From the NCBI GenBank assembly GCA_014904845.1, contig MU119217.1:1-64000 (forward strand): a stretch of 64,000 bases of DNA, read 5' to 3'. Source of the DNA: Acephala macrosclerotiorum (taxonomy: Eukaryota; Ascomycota; Leotiomycetes; Helotiales; Mollisiaceae). Below the pieces are notes generated by a model that saw only the letters and a list, made by a program, of their open reading frames with translations, had not been told where the DNA came from and did not search any database. Positions 34,100 to 45,185 of the stretch are shown here, piece by piece. Within the stretch, counting starts at the first letter, position 1, and each line of letters opens with the position of its first letter. Position numbers and translations under genes: made by a program.

Positions 34100-34950
34100 A
34101 TGTCGAACTCCTCATCTGCCCCTGAGTCCACAAGGCGATATAAGATCGAAGACAAGAAGCCCCTCTTGAGAGAGTTACCAGCTAGTCAATTCCTGAGGTA
34201 CAGCATATCCACCGATTATGCACGTTGAGCTTTACTAATACGGGGATATAGCAAGCTAGAACTTTTAAGGGCCCTGAGGTTGTCGTTTCAGTACAAGGAG
34301 AGGACTTCACACTGCCAAAGGGTCTTCTATCCTACAATTCTCCGTATTTCGACTGTGCCTTCAATGGGGCCTTCCAAGAAGCAACCGAGCAAAAGCTGTC
34401 AATGTCCGACTGTTCCAGGGACACTTTCAAGCTCGTTATCCAATGGATTTACACCTCCAAAATCACACTTGACGAAGTCGCCCAAAATCAAGGCTTGTTT
34501 GTGCCCGACAACACCGCAGCGACTCAAGATGCAAGAATCAACCCAAAAATCATCAAGGTTGAACAAATGTCTCAGAACGTTACACGACTTCTGGATTTCC
34601 TTATGGTCGCGGACAAAATCCAACTACTTGGCCCTTTCGACAGCGTCGTAGAAATGATGAAGCAAATTATTGTTCCTGATCGTTCTGCCTTGCTAGCAAC
34701 ACATATCCGTGCGGCTACTAACCTCCCGAGCGGTCACGGAGCTAGAAAACTTTTCGGAAAGGCCTGTGTCAAGGATTACCTAGAATTTCTCTACAAGTCC
34801 CAAAAAATGAGATTTGGTGTTGAGCTCGAGGAACTAGACAGTTTTGCGGCCGATGTGCTCAGAGAGACTCCCAAATTATGGGTGACAGGCCGCAATTACA
34901 GTAGTTTTCGCTTCCAAGATCCTCTTACGAACGAGGAAATAACTCTCTGA
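34100..34950 (+). CDS. BTB/POZ-domain protein
   Basis: This fungal BTB protein is probably a substrate adaptor or self-associating protein of unknown target. Two exons, 34100-34197 and 34260-34950, give 262 residues. The N-terminal leader (YKIEDKKPLLRELPASQFL) matches the paralogue at 35923. The BTB core reads TFKGPEVVVSVQGEDFTLPK, GLLSYNSPYFDCAFNGAFQE and DTFKLVIQWIYTSKI. A helical C-terminal region contains RAATNLPSGHGARKLFGKAC and VKDYLEFLYKSQ, then DSFAADVLRETPKL and FQDPLTNEE. Two AG acceptors lie 8 bp apart. The first (34251), which aligns with the paralogue junction, gives a frameshift; the second (34259) restores the frame. I chose the second. Confidence 0.85.
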
Positions 34951-35922
34951 TGGTCGACTCACAGAATGACCGAGCAGAGTAGGGTGATTGGAAGCTTCCA
35001 TCACCTCTCGCGGGAATATATTGAGAGCAGTGCATTCACGCGTAGGTAATGGAGGCAGCATGGGCGGAGCCTTCGTATCAGGTTGGATGGACCCAAGGTT
35101 GATTAGAAATAGGGTTGAGTGAGTAACCTTTCAATCTTTGATGGACACTAGACATCAATTGAGGACTGCCCATCTTATATATTGACCCTGTAGCACTACT
35201 ATTGATCCTTACAATTCGTGACACCAGGCGTAAACGTGGTTTTGGGAGAGGAGAGTCAGAATAGGCCCAGTATTCGATTTGGCGTCCTCTTCCCTATAAA
35301 AGTATTGCAACCAGTAACAGTGAGTACCGTCGCCAGAGAGATGGCGCGCTGAGACGTTGCAAGTACCAACTGGCTTCGGGATTTGCATTCTATACACTGG
35401 CTATAGGTCGTTGTAAGTGACAATTGGCATGCAAAATCAAACATACACAGATTTTGAGGATGAGAAGCCTTTTAAATCTTCTAGGACAATCAAGTAAGTG
35501 GTGCTGAGGAAACCTCTTGAACTCAATTTAAAGTCATCATCTTGGCTAACGAAACCATTCTAGGATCTGAACCGGTGTATCCATCTAGGGCTAGGAGAAT
35601 AATGATGTTAGGAAGGAGACCGAGAGCAGAACTATGAATAAAGGGTCTATGTTCGATTGGCAAGATTTTTACTACCATGATACAATTTCAATGAGAAGCT
35701 ATGAGCAATAGCGTGAGCAATTGCGACTGATAAGAAGTTGAGAGAGCAAGGTCGACATTGGCCCTTCGCTTGTCCTCTGAGCGCGTGCCTTCTCTATCGG
35801 GAAGTTTTAGCGTCTCAGCATCTTCACTTCTGTTTCCCTCTCAGCAGCCACACCATCAACTTGGCACGAGAAATAGAACTAGTAACACCTGCTGTAGGTG
35901 CCAAAGGGTGCGACAAAGAATC
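34951..35922. other. Intergenic region between BTB paralogues
   Basis: About 1 kb without a supported gene. Short frames at 35209-35444 and 35738-36021 overlap in several phases and show no homology. Confidence 0.4.
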
Positions 35923-36918
35923 ATGTCTTCGACATTGAACTGCGTCTGTGAGTATTTCGGAGCGAGTTTAATAGCGAAGCTAACGCGCGCGAACAGCTTC
36001 GGAAGAGGCACTCCTGTTTGATAAAATACTAGAAACCGACTTCGATGAATACTCAGTATTCGAAAGAAGCCCATCGCCCGACAGTGTTCCTAGCACCGAG
36101 CTACCTGCGAAGCCTGGAGTAGATGACGAGCCACCAGCAAAGCGTCAAAAGAGGGAGGCAGCCAAGATTTCGCTCAGAGAACTTCCATCAGACGAGTTCT
36201 TGAGGTGGGTCTCTCAATCTCGTCATTGATACCGGAGCTGACCAGATCGCATAGTAAGCTTTCGCTTTACGCTCCTCCAATGGTGACCGTGCGCGTTGAT
36301 GACATGGATTTCCCACTTCCCCGAGGACTCTTGTGTTACAGCTCCGACTTCTTCAATCGAGCCCTGAACGGATATTATATCGAGGCGACGCAAGATCAAA
36401 TTACACTACCACGATGCTCGGTTGAAACTTTTGGGCTAGTAGTTCAATGGCTATACCACGCGAAGATTGTTCTCCCAACCAACAAGACTCTCGACCCAAA
36501 GTCGCGCCAAATTACACGACTCTTAGTTTTCCTGAAGCTCGCCGACAGAATTCTTCTCTTAGGTCCATTCGACGATGTGGTCAGCAACATCAAGGCTCTT
36601 GTCTTAGAGGACCGAACTTCCTTGCAAGCAGAGCATATTCGCATGGCCGCAGAACTGCCAGCAAGTCATGGTGTACGCAAGCTATTCGCACAGGCTTGCG
36701 TCAAGGACTACCTTGCTAGCCAGTTCCCTCGAACTGATAAAGCTGCATTCAAGTTCAACAAGGAGTTTGAAGAAGTCGAGTGCTTTGCTGCAGATCTCTT
36801 CAAGGAGTACAATGAAACTTTCCTTCAGAGGAAGGTGGAATGGGGAAATTCGGGCTCCTATGAGTACGTGGTCCACGATCCGCTGGATGGTGGTACTTTG
36901 AGTTACAAGACAAAATAA
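35923..36918 (+). CDS. BTB/POZ-domain protein (paralogue)
   Basis: Three exons (35923-35947, 35997-36204, 36255-36918) give 298 residues; the introns of 49 and 50 bp are canonical. Exon 1 is only 25 bp (MSSTLNCV). Exon 2 encodes an acidic leader (EEALLFDKILETDFDEYSVF) and a basic patch (PAKRQKREAAKISLRELPSD) that could serve as a nuclear signal. The BTB domain is KLSLYAPPMVTVRVDDMDFP, LLCYSSDFFNRALNGYYIEA and VETFGLVVQWLYHAKIVL. The helical tail has LADRILLLGPFDDVV, RMAAELPASHGVRKLF and ECFAADLFKEYN, then HDPLDGGTLSYK at the C-terminus. It shares intron position and motif order with the gene at 34100, so the two arose by duplication. Confidence 0.88.
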
Positions 36919-37337
36919 GGTCAAGGCTGGCACAGAAAGGAAAGCAGTAAGGCGAGCGTATCGATATTGCTACTAGGGGCTCCGCTTACAATATTGTGGC
37001 ATGGAAGAGCACCGAGCATCTGCTGGGAGAATCACTGATCCTTGGCGTCGGAGCAGCCATCTGCAGCACATGTATTTTGGGACATTTTTGGCCATTATCT
37101 TCGCTCAGCAGACATATCAAGGAGCAATGCAAAATATTTCAGCTTTTTCTACTCGGACAGTTCGTCCAATGGCATGGCCTACATCGTGTTCTCCTTTGCC
37201 ACTTTGGGCCTGGTTCTTGGAACTGATCATACTAAGTCGCCGGACCGGCCTTACATGAGACCGAAGCAAACGTGTATCAAGTGCACTGCACTGCACTTTG
37301 AAAACGGGAAAACTCGTTGATTTAATTGCAAGCAAAA
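36919..37337. other. Intergenic region
   Basis: Overlapping short frames in all three phases on the + strand, none with homology. It should include the promoter of the next gene. Confidence 0.4.
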
Positions 37338-38253
37338 ATGACGGTAAACACTCAAATCGAGATTGAGGCATCGTTGGAAGAAGTCATGAATGTTGTAAGT
37401 GAAGTTTCCTGGCTATTCACGAGACTAAACACTAATCACATGGGACAGTTCTTTGACTTCCTACACTGGGCAGAAATCAAGAGTGGCATGATAAAAACAG
37501 TAACAAGGCTCCCTGGACATGCTGAGGGACCAGTACAGAAAGGAGAAACGCTGAATGTGAACTTTGGCGGTATGAAAAGCCAGGTCACGGTGCTAGTGAG
37601 TTCTCCCTGCCGACCCGGCACTAAGTCTGCAAGACCAGCTCATGACCTCCTGCCAGGGAAACCCTCCTAGTGAGTTCAAATGGTGGGGTGATACACTCTA
37701 CGTGATGTGAGTACCGTCGTCCACGCTTATTCGCTCATAGAGTTGGGGTCTCCAAATGGGCTGTCTCATTCTCGGCCTGGTAATTCGAAAAACGAGTGTC
37801 AACAAACCACTGAATTCAGACAAGCTAGTGCTTCAAACATTCAATCTCAAAAGAGAACAAGTGCTTTTATTCTACACGATGAAGGTCATGGGGACGTTGG
37901 ACGACAAGCACCGAACACCTTAGCTTGCACTGTGGTTGTTTTTGGTCTTGGAACGTCCCCCTTGCGGGTGCACTTCCAAACAACGATCAAGCATTATTCG
38001 AACCTTCGAAGCTTCCTATATGTTTAAAATAGCCAAATTCTGACTTCTCTCTCTTAGGTCTGGAAAACACTCCTTCCGCTTTGAGCCAAGCAAGACCAAC
38101 ACCGGCGGGACAACGTTCTACAATTCCGAAGAACCATTCCACCTCAATATACTAGTCATGAAGCTCTTGCCAGCGACCGCCATGTTCAATCAATTTTGCA
38201 AAGACTTTAAAGCTCGAGTTGAAAGTGTGAAGAAAGAAGGGACAGAGCTTTGA
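37338..38253 (+). CDS. SRPBCC (START/polyketide cyclase-like) domain protein
   Basis: This is a small lipid- or ligand-binding helix-grip fold protein of unknown ligand. Four exons (37338-37394, 37449-37595, 37657-37706, 38058-38253) give 149 residues, the normal length for a single SRPBCC domain. The start MTVNTQIEIEASLEEVMNV is followed by FFDFLHWAEIKSGMIK, the usual first strand, two helices and an aromatic W. Later strands are KGETLNVNFGGMKSQVTVL, SEFKWWGDTLYVM and SGKHSFRFEPSKTNTGGTTF. The long C-terminal helix is FNQFCKDFKARVESVKKE. Introns 1 and 2 are 54 and 61 bp; intron 3 (37707-38057) is 351 bp, the longest in the window. Confidence 0.82.
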
Positions 38254-40031
38254 CACAGGAGGTTATCTTGATATGAACAGGGAAGATATAGACAAGGACA
38301 AGCTCGGTGAAACAGAACATTCTTGGAACGCATCTTCTCAAGGATCACGGCTCTGAACTCGGAAATTTGGTTTCTGAGATGTGATGGTGATAGGCGTGAT
38401 GTGCCTTGCATCGTGCCCTTGACTCCATACGGAGATATGCCGCGTGATTGCCTCAATGCCGGTAGCGTCCGCGTCCGAGATTGATTTCCTGGGTCTGGAC
38501 GGGAACGGACGGTCTGAGAACTCTCAAACATGAACATCTCAGCACCACTGAATCCTCTCTTCCAGGAAGCTTCCATGACAAACATCATCTCCAGTCAAGA
38601 GGGATCACCCAAGTACTTCACGGCCTGAACCAAGATCTCATCTCAATGCTTCCCCCAAACCACAGGTTCACAACCCCCCTCACTCGCGCGAAAAGCACAA
38701 CTCAATTGCCGCCCACGCAAACTCCCTCTCTCTCATCCACCCATTCCACTACGTTCAACCCATGCACTTCCCATCGTGAGCGCTTAACTCTCCCTTCTCT
38801 CATCCAATCAAATACCTCACAGAAGCACCAATGTCACAAACCCCTCCTTGCAGGGCACTTGCTCTCGCCTTACGGTTGCCCCTATCCACTAAAACGTCAG
38901 CTGGATCGCGCGGCGCTTAAAGAGTGCGCAACGAGCAGGGATTTGACCATGCATGGTACCAGCATATCGGATGCTGCTTTTTTCTCTTTGCCGTTAGTGA
39001 ATTTGATGCTGCTTTAGGTGTTGTTAAAAATACACGCTAATTAAGAATTTCCTGGGCCTGAAATCTTGCAGGCGGCGGTGGGGTGAAATTTTTTTTTTTT
39101 TTTTTGGTTTGATCATGATTGATTGATTACTGAGAGGAGGATTGGAGCTGTTGTATGGAGTGAGAGGAGCTGGGGCTTGGGGAGGTATGGGTAGCAGTCG
39201 AGCTGAGTTATGCTTATGAGCGCATGTGGCAGATGTGATCGGTCCCAGATTTTGGGTTTGGGGGTGGTTGGAGGAGACCGATTTACGTATGTAAGGTACG
39301 CATGCTTTGGGAGTGGGAGGATATGAATAGGTCAGGTCGGCCGGTAAGTAGGTCTGAGCTTGACATGGCCGCCGAATGGGCTCTGTTTATGCCGTAAACA
39401 TTTTATAATTTGTGAAGAGGTCTCGAATGTGGCTCTGTTTATTGTGATTCGAGAAGGTCTCATATTTGGTTCTGTTTACACAATCGCGGAGTTTCCGAGA
39501 GACACAAAAACATGATCGTGGTAAAGTTATTGGTTCTTGTTTGAATCCATTGCTTGTTGTGGTATCACCTCCCACGCCCTCTTCCTCCAAAGTGAATCCA
39601 ATTCCAATCCTTCCCGTCCCAGTTGAACGCCCATTGAACGCCAAAATCGCCGATACTAGCCACACGTTCGTCACTCAGTAAGCCCTCCAATCCCTTAGAT
39701 GGTGGCAATGGTATGACTTTTCGAAAGTCAAACCCGGTAGACTACTCTTTCGAGGCCCGATCCGATGGGTTACCTTACTCCAACGATGCTCCAGGCCAAG
39801 CGCCGAGCAAGATAGTGTAACGTGAGCCGTAACGTTTTCTTCCCTAAACTTCTCAAAATTCTCCTCTTTATTTTCATGAACAAGAAATGAAGGCGTAAAC
39901 TCGTAAATGGCGGAATAGTGGTTGCGAATATAAGAGATATTGTTGATGAACATGGATATGAAGTGAAAGTCCGCGCGAAGATAAATGCGAATCGACAATA
40001 GGTAGATAGTCGACAATTAATGACTTTTGGA
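38254..40031. other. Gene-poor region
   Basis: About 1.8 kb without a supported gene. It includes a T-run near 39089-39106 and, at about 39149-39190, a string (TTGTATGGAGTGAGAGGAGC) that faintly resembles the intron element described elsewhere. The frame at 38481-39017 has no proper start and a low-complexity product. Confidence 0.4.
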
Positions 40032-40676
40032 TCAGTCGATTTTCCTCCTCTTTCCCTTGGGTGCAGGAGACATCCTTGGTGTATATGTGACGGTCCTCGT
40101 AACAATTTCCCTCACTTGTCTAACACTGGATCGTGTGGATTTTGGCGACTTGATGTCGAAGTATCTTCCCTTGCTCTTCAAGTCCCAGTCGAATGGAGAA
40201 CGAGCACTCCGAGCACTGAAGGGTGAGCGAATGGCAGATGTTGCGGTTGCGCTCAATGGCGACTCGGCGGCTGAAAATGCAGGAGAAGGTGGAATGCGCA
40301 GGCGTCCTAACCTCGAAGTAGATGGAGCTGAAGAGGGAAAGACGAATGTGGCAGAAGATGGGACTGTCGAGGTAGGTGATTTATGAGTATCGCAGTTGCA
40401 CGAGCAGTCGCTATGCTCGCTGGAACTGGTAGAGGGTGCGGAGGTAGGAGTGGTACGTCCTGAAGACTTGTCCCCAGTGATGGGGCTCATGGTCTTGAGG
40501 AAGTCTGTGTAGGCAGTAGGAGGGGTAATGGGCGTCTTCAAAGAGTCCTCCTGCTTAATGAAGTCGGCGAAGCCTGGGTAAGGGCTTTTCGCAGAGAGTG
40601 CTGACAACTCCGAGGGGAAGGTCGAGGTCATCGGCGTCTTGAGCTGCGCAAGCTTGGGTTTGGTTGAGGGAGGCAT
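40032..40676 (-). CDS. Ser/Pro-rich intronless protein
   Basis: A single exon of 214 codons starts at MPPSTKPKLAQLKTP; the in-frame codons upstream have no ATG. The protein is Ser/Thr/Pro-rich and probably disordered. A short block, SPYPGFADFIKQEDSLKTPI then TPPTAYTDFLKTMSPI, looks like two related motifs (YPGFADFIK and AYTDFLK) that could be a conserved interaction sequence. A Cys cluster (CSCNCD) lies in the middle. The C-terminus is basic (PRMSPAPKGKRRKID). I believe similar proteins occur in other filamentous ascomycetes, but I know no function. Confidence 0.72.
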   Translation of the reverse strand: MPPSTKPKLAQLKTPMTSTFPSELSALSAKSPYPGFADFIKQEDSLKTPITPPTAYTDFLKTMSPITGDKSSGRTTPTSAPSTSSSEHSDCSCNCDTHKSPTSTVPSSATFVFPSSAPSTSRLGRLRIPPSPAFSAAESPLSATATSAIRSPFSARSARSPFDWDLKSKGRYFDIKSPKSTRSSVRQVREIVTRTVTYTPRMSPAPKGKRRKID

Positions 40677-43600
40677 CTTGTCTCTTTGTCCAAGGTAACG
40701 AGTGTCCGTGGGTGCAAAGAGTGACTCGGAGACAAGAGACCTCAAGCTGCGATGACGGCGATCCGTGAAAGTGGGAAAGCAGGTAGTTGGGTGGTGTGGA
40801 AGTATTATAACGTGCCGACTGTGAAGCCTATTTTCCCCCGTAAAGCTGCGGCAAGACAGCGCGTCCGTGTGGCAGACCTGTTCTGACCGATATAGCAGCC
40901 AGTGCTATGTGGGAAGAAAGATGAAGGCGCTTGGAGGGCCGGCGATGTTGGCCGCACCAGCCTGCAGGTGTGCAGCAACTTTTGTTGTGCTTGTTCTGGA
41001 GGTGAGAGCTGGTCTGTATGGCGCGCTGGCAGGGGAGAAAATTAAGCGTCCTGGCGGAGTTCAAAGCAGCGGGGGGTGATGCAAGAGGCCGTTGTTTTTC
41101 GGGAAGCGAGGGCCCTTGGCGGATGGGCAGACCCTAGTCGAGAGAGCTGGAAACGAGCAAGCTTTTCCTGAGAGATGCAGGCTTGGTCGGAAACACAGCT
41201 GATACGACGCACTGTGATTCGAAAGGGATTTGACCGAGTACCAGAACACAGCCAGCGATGCTGCAGCAGCAACAGTGAAGGTCTACGAGCGTTGGCGATG
41301 ATTGGCGACAACGAGTTGAGAGGAGCGAGCGGGCCTCGTGCTGGGATTGGACGTGATTCGCGCCGCAGAAGGACAGCGTCTGCGAGATAACAATCCGTGA
41401 TTGGCGTGGAGAGAAGGACAGGGCCTCGTGTGAACAGGCGTGAACAGGCGTGAACAGGCTATACTTAGAACGCCCCAGTGCTGCTGGCAGTCGGCGGCAC
41501 GAGGAAGTTGAAGGCTCTCGATGGCAATTGCTGCTTGCTGTCAGTGATTGGTTGCGGATGAAGTGTTGTTGGAAGTGTCTGACCGACCCGTCTGTCTTCG
41601 CCACTTCCCGCGGGCTGATATCTCCAGTGAGAATCGATAAATGCAAGGATGCTGTTCTTTGTTTGCACCGGGAGGGTGGTCGCTGGAAACAAATTGCGGA
41701 TGGCTGGACGTGAAACGTTCGGATTTGTTATGAGTTGGTTCGTAATGTTGGAAACAAGTACTTGGGATGCTGAGGAAGGATTCGAGAAACTGTGCTCGGA
41801 GAAATGGTGTCTTATGGGATCCCGCTTTCATTATGTAGTTATTCAGTGCCTCGTTTTGCACCCGCCTCTGCGTCTGATACATTCCCCGCGCGGCACCGTA
41901 TCTCAATCTCTCAAGCCCTTTGCGAATTGTCGAATCATCAATTATGGTCAATTGAAATTTGCTGCCTTTGAACGGTCTTCTCAGTCTGGTCGACGACTCC
42001 CGCGCGCTTTGCAGCGAGCAGGGATAGCACCCGCCAGCCACCACGAGAAGACCCTCTTGCGACGTCGGGAAGAGGCTCAAGAAAGTCATCTGAGTGGCTG
42101 ACATCTACTCATAGTCCAATGACAACCGCCATTCAAAGCTATGGATCTGAGAGAGGTTAGCAGGAGCGCGCGTAGAGCGTACCCCATCAAGACCCGTCGT
42201 CGTTATCGAATAAGAGAGCTTCAAGCGAGCTCCTTCCCGACGAGCATCTGTGGCTGCTCCCTTCCCCTCGTTCTGGCAACTGAAGGAAGCTCTTCACACA
42301 ACGCCACGGATGTACTCAAGCGCAGAGGAATCATTCGAAGAGGCTGACTGGGTCAAGGTGGGAAGGCGTTGCTGCTGGCCTCGACCTGAGGTCCTTCAAC
42401 TGCGGCCAGATTAACAGATGCCATCCAATATCTATCGTCTTTCGAACATACGACTTTGAGTGGACAATTCTTAGTTGCTTCGAGCTTCAAGTACCGCCCG
42501 GTTGTTTTCATCTCTATTTTGACACATCAAGTCCAAAACGTCGATGGAATTCCGCCAATGTGCATCGTGTTCCCAATTTTGGGTATCTCGTCCCGATTTT
42601 AAACATCGAAACGAAGCTCTAAAGCTGTTGCTGTTCTGTTGTATTGTCTGCATCAAACATGACAAAGTCATCAGATCCACACGGGAAAGGCTTGCATCAT
42701 GCCTTGATGTTGACCACCGGGCCAGCAGATGCTGAGATTCTGCATAGCCATGCAAAGAATCCAAGACCAGAAGTCTCAAGCTACCACAGGAACGTGACCT
42801 CCGATGAGAATGATCGTGGATCCTTCAAAACATGTGCCTGCAAGTTAAAGGTGTGCAACCACCACGAGAAAGCGTGACGATGTTGTGCTTGCCTCGAAAT
42901 TGGCGGCTAAGGTTGACCTATATCAGTCCAGTGACCAGGCTTCTGATGAAGACGCCCGAGAAGATCTATAAGCCACGTCCGGGATGCTCAGATGTTCAAG
43001 CGGCGAGTGTTAACACGTGATCGGGATATCGTTGGACATAAATCCTGGACGACGACGAGCGCTTACTAGGCAGCGTTAATCTAATTATGACCCTACCGAA
43101 TGTGATTCAATCTTGGAATGACACAGCTGTCGTCACTGGATCGAAAACCTTGCCAACGCACCCAGTTGTTGCTCAGTGCTTGGAAAAGATCAGATTCGAC
43201 ATCTTCACGTTTCCGCGTACAGACGAGAACGCCGATAACCAATGCCTTAGAGGCATGCCAATGATTTTCTGCAGTCTCTAATTCTCTCCTGCAAGGGACG
43301 TTGTGTCCAGTTGTGAAGCTCATCAGGTTCATTGAACTGCATGTGACTATCATGAGGCTGGCTTCCAACACGATGAGCGTCATTCCCGCCGTGACTTCCA
43401 AAGGACTGACATTGCCAAGTGGGATGAGGTTTTGGTCTCCTCGTTGGCGTCTTCATCACATCCCGACAAGAGTTGAGAGACGAGCCTAGGAACATCGTGT
43501 GAAATGCGCAATACAGAAAATTGGTTAGGATTCATGGCGGCGGGTTGGTCTAGCTCAATAGGAAGATTTTGGTGGTGACAGGAATTTCAATTTAGATGGG

Positions 43601-44273
43601 GTGCGGGGCTAGGGCGTTGTAATTGTGGAGGAAAGAAGGCGCGGGGTTGACCATTTCCAGAAGGGTGCTTTGTAGTTCTTTCTCTGAATTATTTCTCTCA
43701 TTTCCATTCTCGAATTTGGGAACGGAACTTTGTTTTAGCAGCCACTCGAATACAATATTGAATCGCATCGCAACTCACTGGAGGACTTGAATTGCAAGAC
43801 AACATTGGAGCTTTGAGTAGGTAGTTTTGCTGCTTGTAAAGGACTGGGAATAATGGTGCTAGGTGAGGCGCACAAAATAAAAACAACGAAACACCTAGGC
43901 TCCAGTATCCTGGCGATCTTGGTTTGTTTGGTTTGTTTCTGCAATGAGCTCGTACGGTTGCTCAACTCAAGAAATTTAAGAGGAAAGGGCGTTTGCATGC
44001 CCAAATAAGCGACCCCCTTTTCTCGGAACCCGTAAACATGCTAAATTCTTAGCTGCCAAAGCTTAAATGACGGAAAATCAAAATGCCGATAACCCCACTA
44101 AGATTTTTTCCTCTTCTTTACCCCGCCATCTCAAAGTCGGGAACAGACCATTTCATAGCCACGACGTCAATTTGGATCCCCTTGCGATCCAATCTTCCGC
44201 TACGTTGCCTCTGATATTATTTCCCATCAATCACCATATCACGAACGCGAAAATAATCTAAATCGCTGTCAGA
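40677..44273. other. Long gene-poor region
   Basis: About 3.6 kb. Many short frames of both strands overlap (for example 42104-41541 minus), none with homology or consistent introns. The first kilobase is probably the promoter and leader of the Ser/Pro-rich gene. A 10-bp repeat (CGTGAACAGG) occurs three times at about 41430-41459. From 42100 to 44000 I see nothing I can name. No tRNA was recognised. Confidence 0.4.
41430..41459. repeat. 10-bp tandem repeat, three copies
   Basis: Three consecutive copies of GTGAACAGGC lie in non-coding DNA upstream of the Ser/Pro-rich gene. Confidence 0.7.
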
Positions 44274-45185
44274 ATGCACGATTTACCGCCTACCAAAGCT
44301 ACGGTCCTGATCTCTGGCGAGGGATCAAACCTGCAAGCCCTCATCGATGCCTCGACAACCACACTCCCCTATCTAAATATCACACGAGTTATTTCCAATA
44401 AAGCGAAAGCCAATGGTCTCAATCGAGCAAAAGCTGCCAATATACCAACTACATACCATAATCTCATCAGCGGAAAATACTATGCATCTGGGGAGCAGGA
44501 TGAAGAAGTAAAGAAGGCAGGAAGGGAAAGATACGATGCGCGTTTAGCGGAGATTGTGTTGGCAGACGAACCGGATATCGTGATCTGTAAGAAATGCATC
44601 TACTCGCGGAACATATAAAAGCAGTAAACTAATGTCGAGGTTTTGAACAGGTGCTGGATGGATGCACATCCTGACTCCGCAATTCTTGGACCCGTTGAAG
44701 GAAAAGAACGTCCCAGTCATTAATTTGCATCCCGCTCTTCCTGGGAAATACGATGGCAAGGATGCGATCAAGAGAGCGTATGATGACTATCATAAGGGAA
44801 AGTTGGAGCATGATACGACGGGCATAATGATCCACTACGTGATTTCCGAGGTCGATCGTGGCCGTCCTATTGTGGTTCGGCAAATCAAGTGTCAGACGCC
44901 AGAGACGTTGGAGGAGTTGTCGAATAGGATACACTGTCAGGGTAAGTTCATCCTCATAAAAATTTAGTATTCTTTTTGCATGGTAGCTCAGAATTTGGGA
45001 GCGGCCTGGGGAGCTTGGACATACAAGACCAAAAGCTCCCAGCCGTTTGTATGCATGCTCCGGACCCTCACTCAACAAGCGACCTTTTAATTGTGCTAAT
45101 AAGATGATTAGAGCACGAGCTTATTGTCGAAGGTACAGCGATGGCTATACATGAATTGTGGGAAGGAAGGTCGAAACAGGGTTGA
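44274..45185 (+). CDS. ADE8: Phosphoribosylglycinamide formyltransferase (purine biosynthesis step 3)
   Basis: The enzyme transfers a formyl group from 10-formyl-tetrahydrofolate to glycinamide ribonucleotide in the cytosol. Exons 44274-44586, 44651-44941 and 45112-45185 give 225 residues, all in phase. The nucleotide-binding start is VLISGEGSNLQALIDA. The folate/catalytic site is VINLHPALPGKYDGKDA, with the catalytic Asn and His. The second motif, GIMIHYVISEVDRGRPI, carries the catalytic Asp. The C-terminal exon supplies EHELIVEGTAMAIHELWEG. The ORF is a monofunctional enzyme like yeast Ade8, not the animal trifunctional protein. Intron 1 is 64 bp; intron 2 (44942-45111) is 170 bp and carries an inverted-repeat element. 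Confidence 0.95.
44942..45111 (+). repeat. Inverted-repeat element forming ADE8 intron 2
   Basis: This intron contains TTGCATGGTAGCTCAGA, GGGAGCGGCCTGGGGAGC and TTTGTATGCATGCTCCGGA. Related words occur in the HET-gene intron (TTGTATGGGAGCTCCGGA). A short stem forms from CGGCCTGGGGAGCTT and AAAAGCTCCCAGCCG. It ends with GTGCTAATAAGATGATTAG, close to the HET intron end ATGCTAATAAGTTGGTAG. Confidence 0.7.

Noticed and set aside
34252..34270. Frameshift in the TTTT run of the 34.1-kb BTB gene, suggesting a pseudogene
   Set aside because: An in-frame acceptor 8 bp downstream (34259) restores the reading frame without assuming an error.
39149..39190. TTGTATGGAGTGAGAGGAGC as a fourth copy of the intron element
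   Set aside because: Similarity is limited to about 20 bases in a G-rich tract and lacks the inverted arm, so chance is likely.
41541..42104. 187-codon minus-strand frame
   Set aside because: Overlaps a competing + strand frame (41649-42101), has no recognisable domain, lies in the probable promoter of the Ser/Pro-rich gene and lacks splice context.
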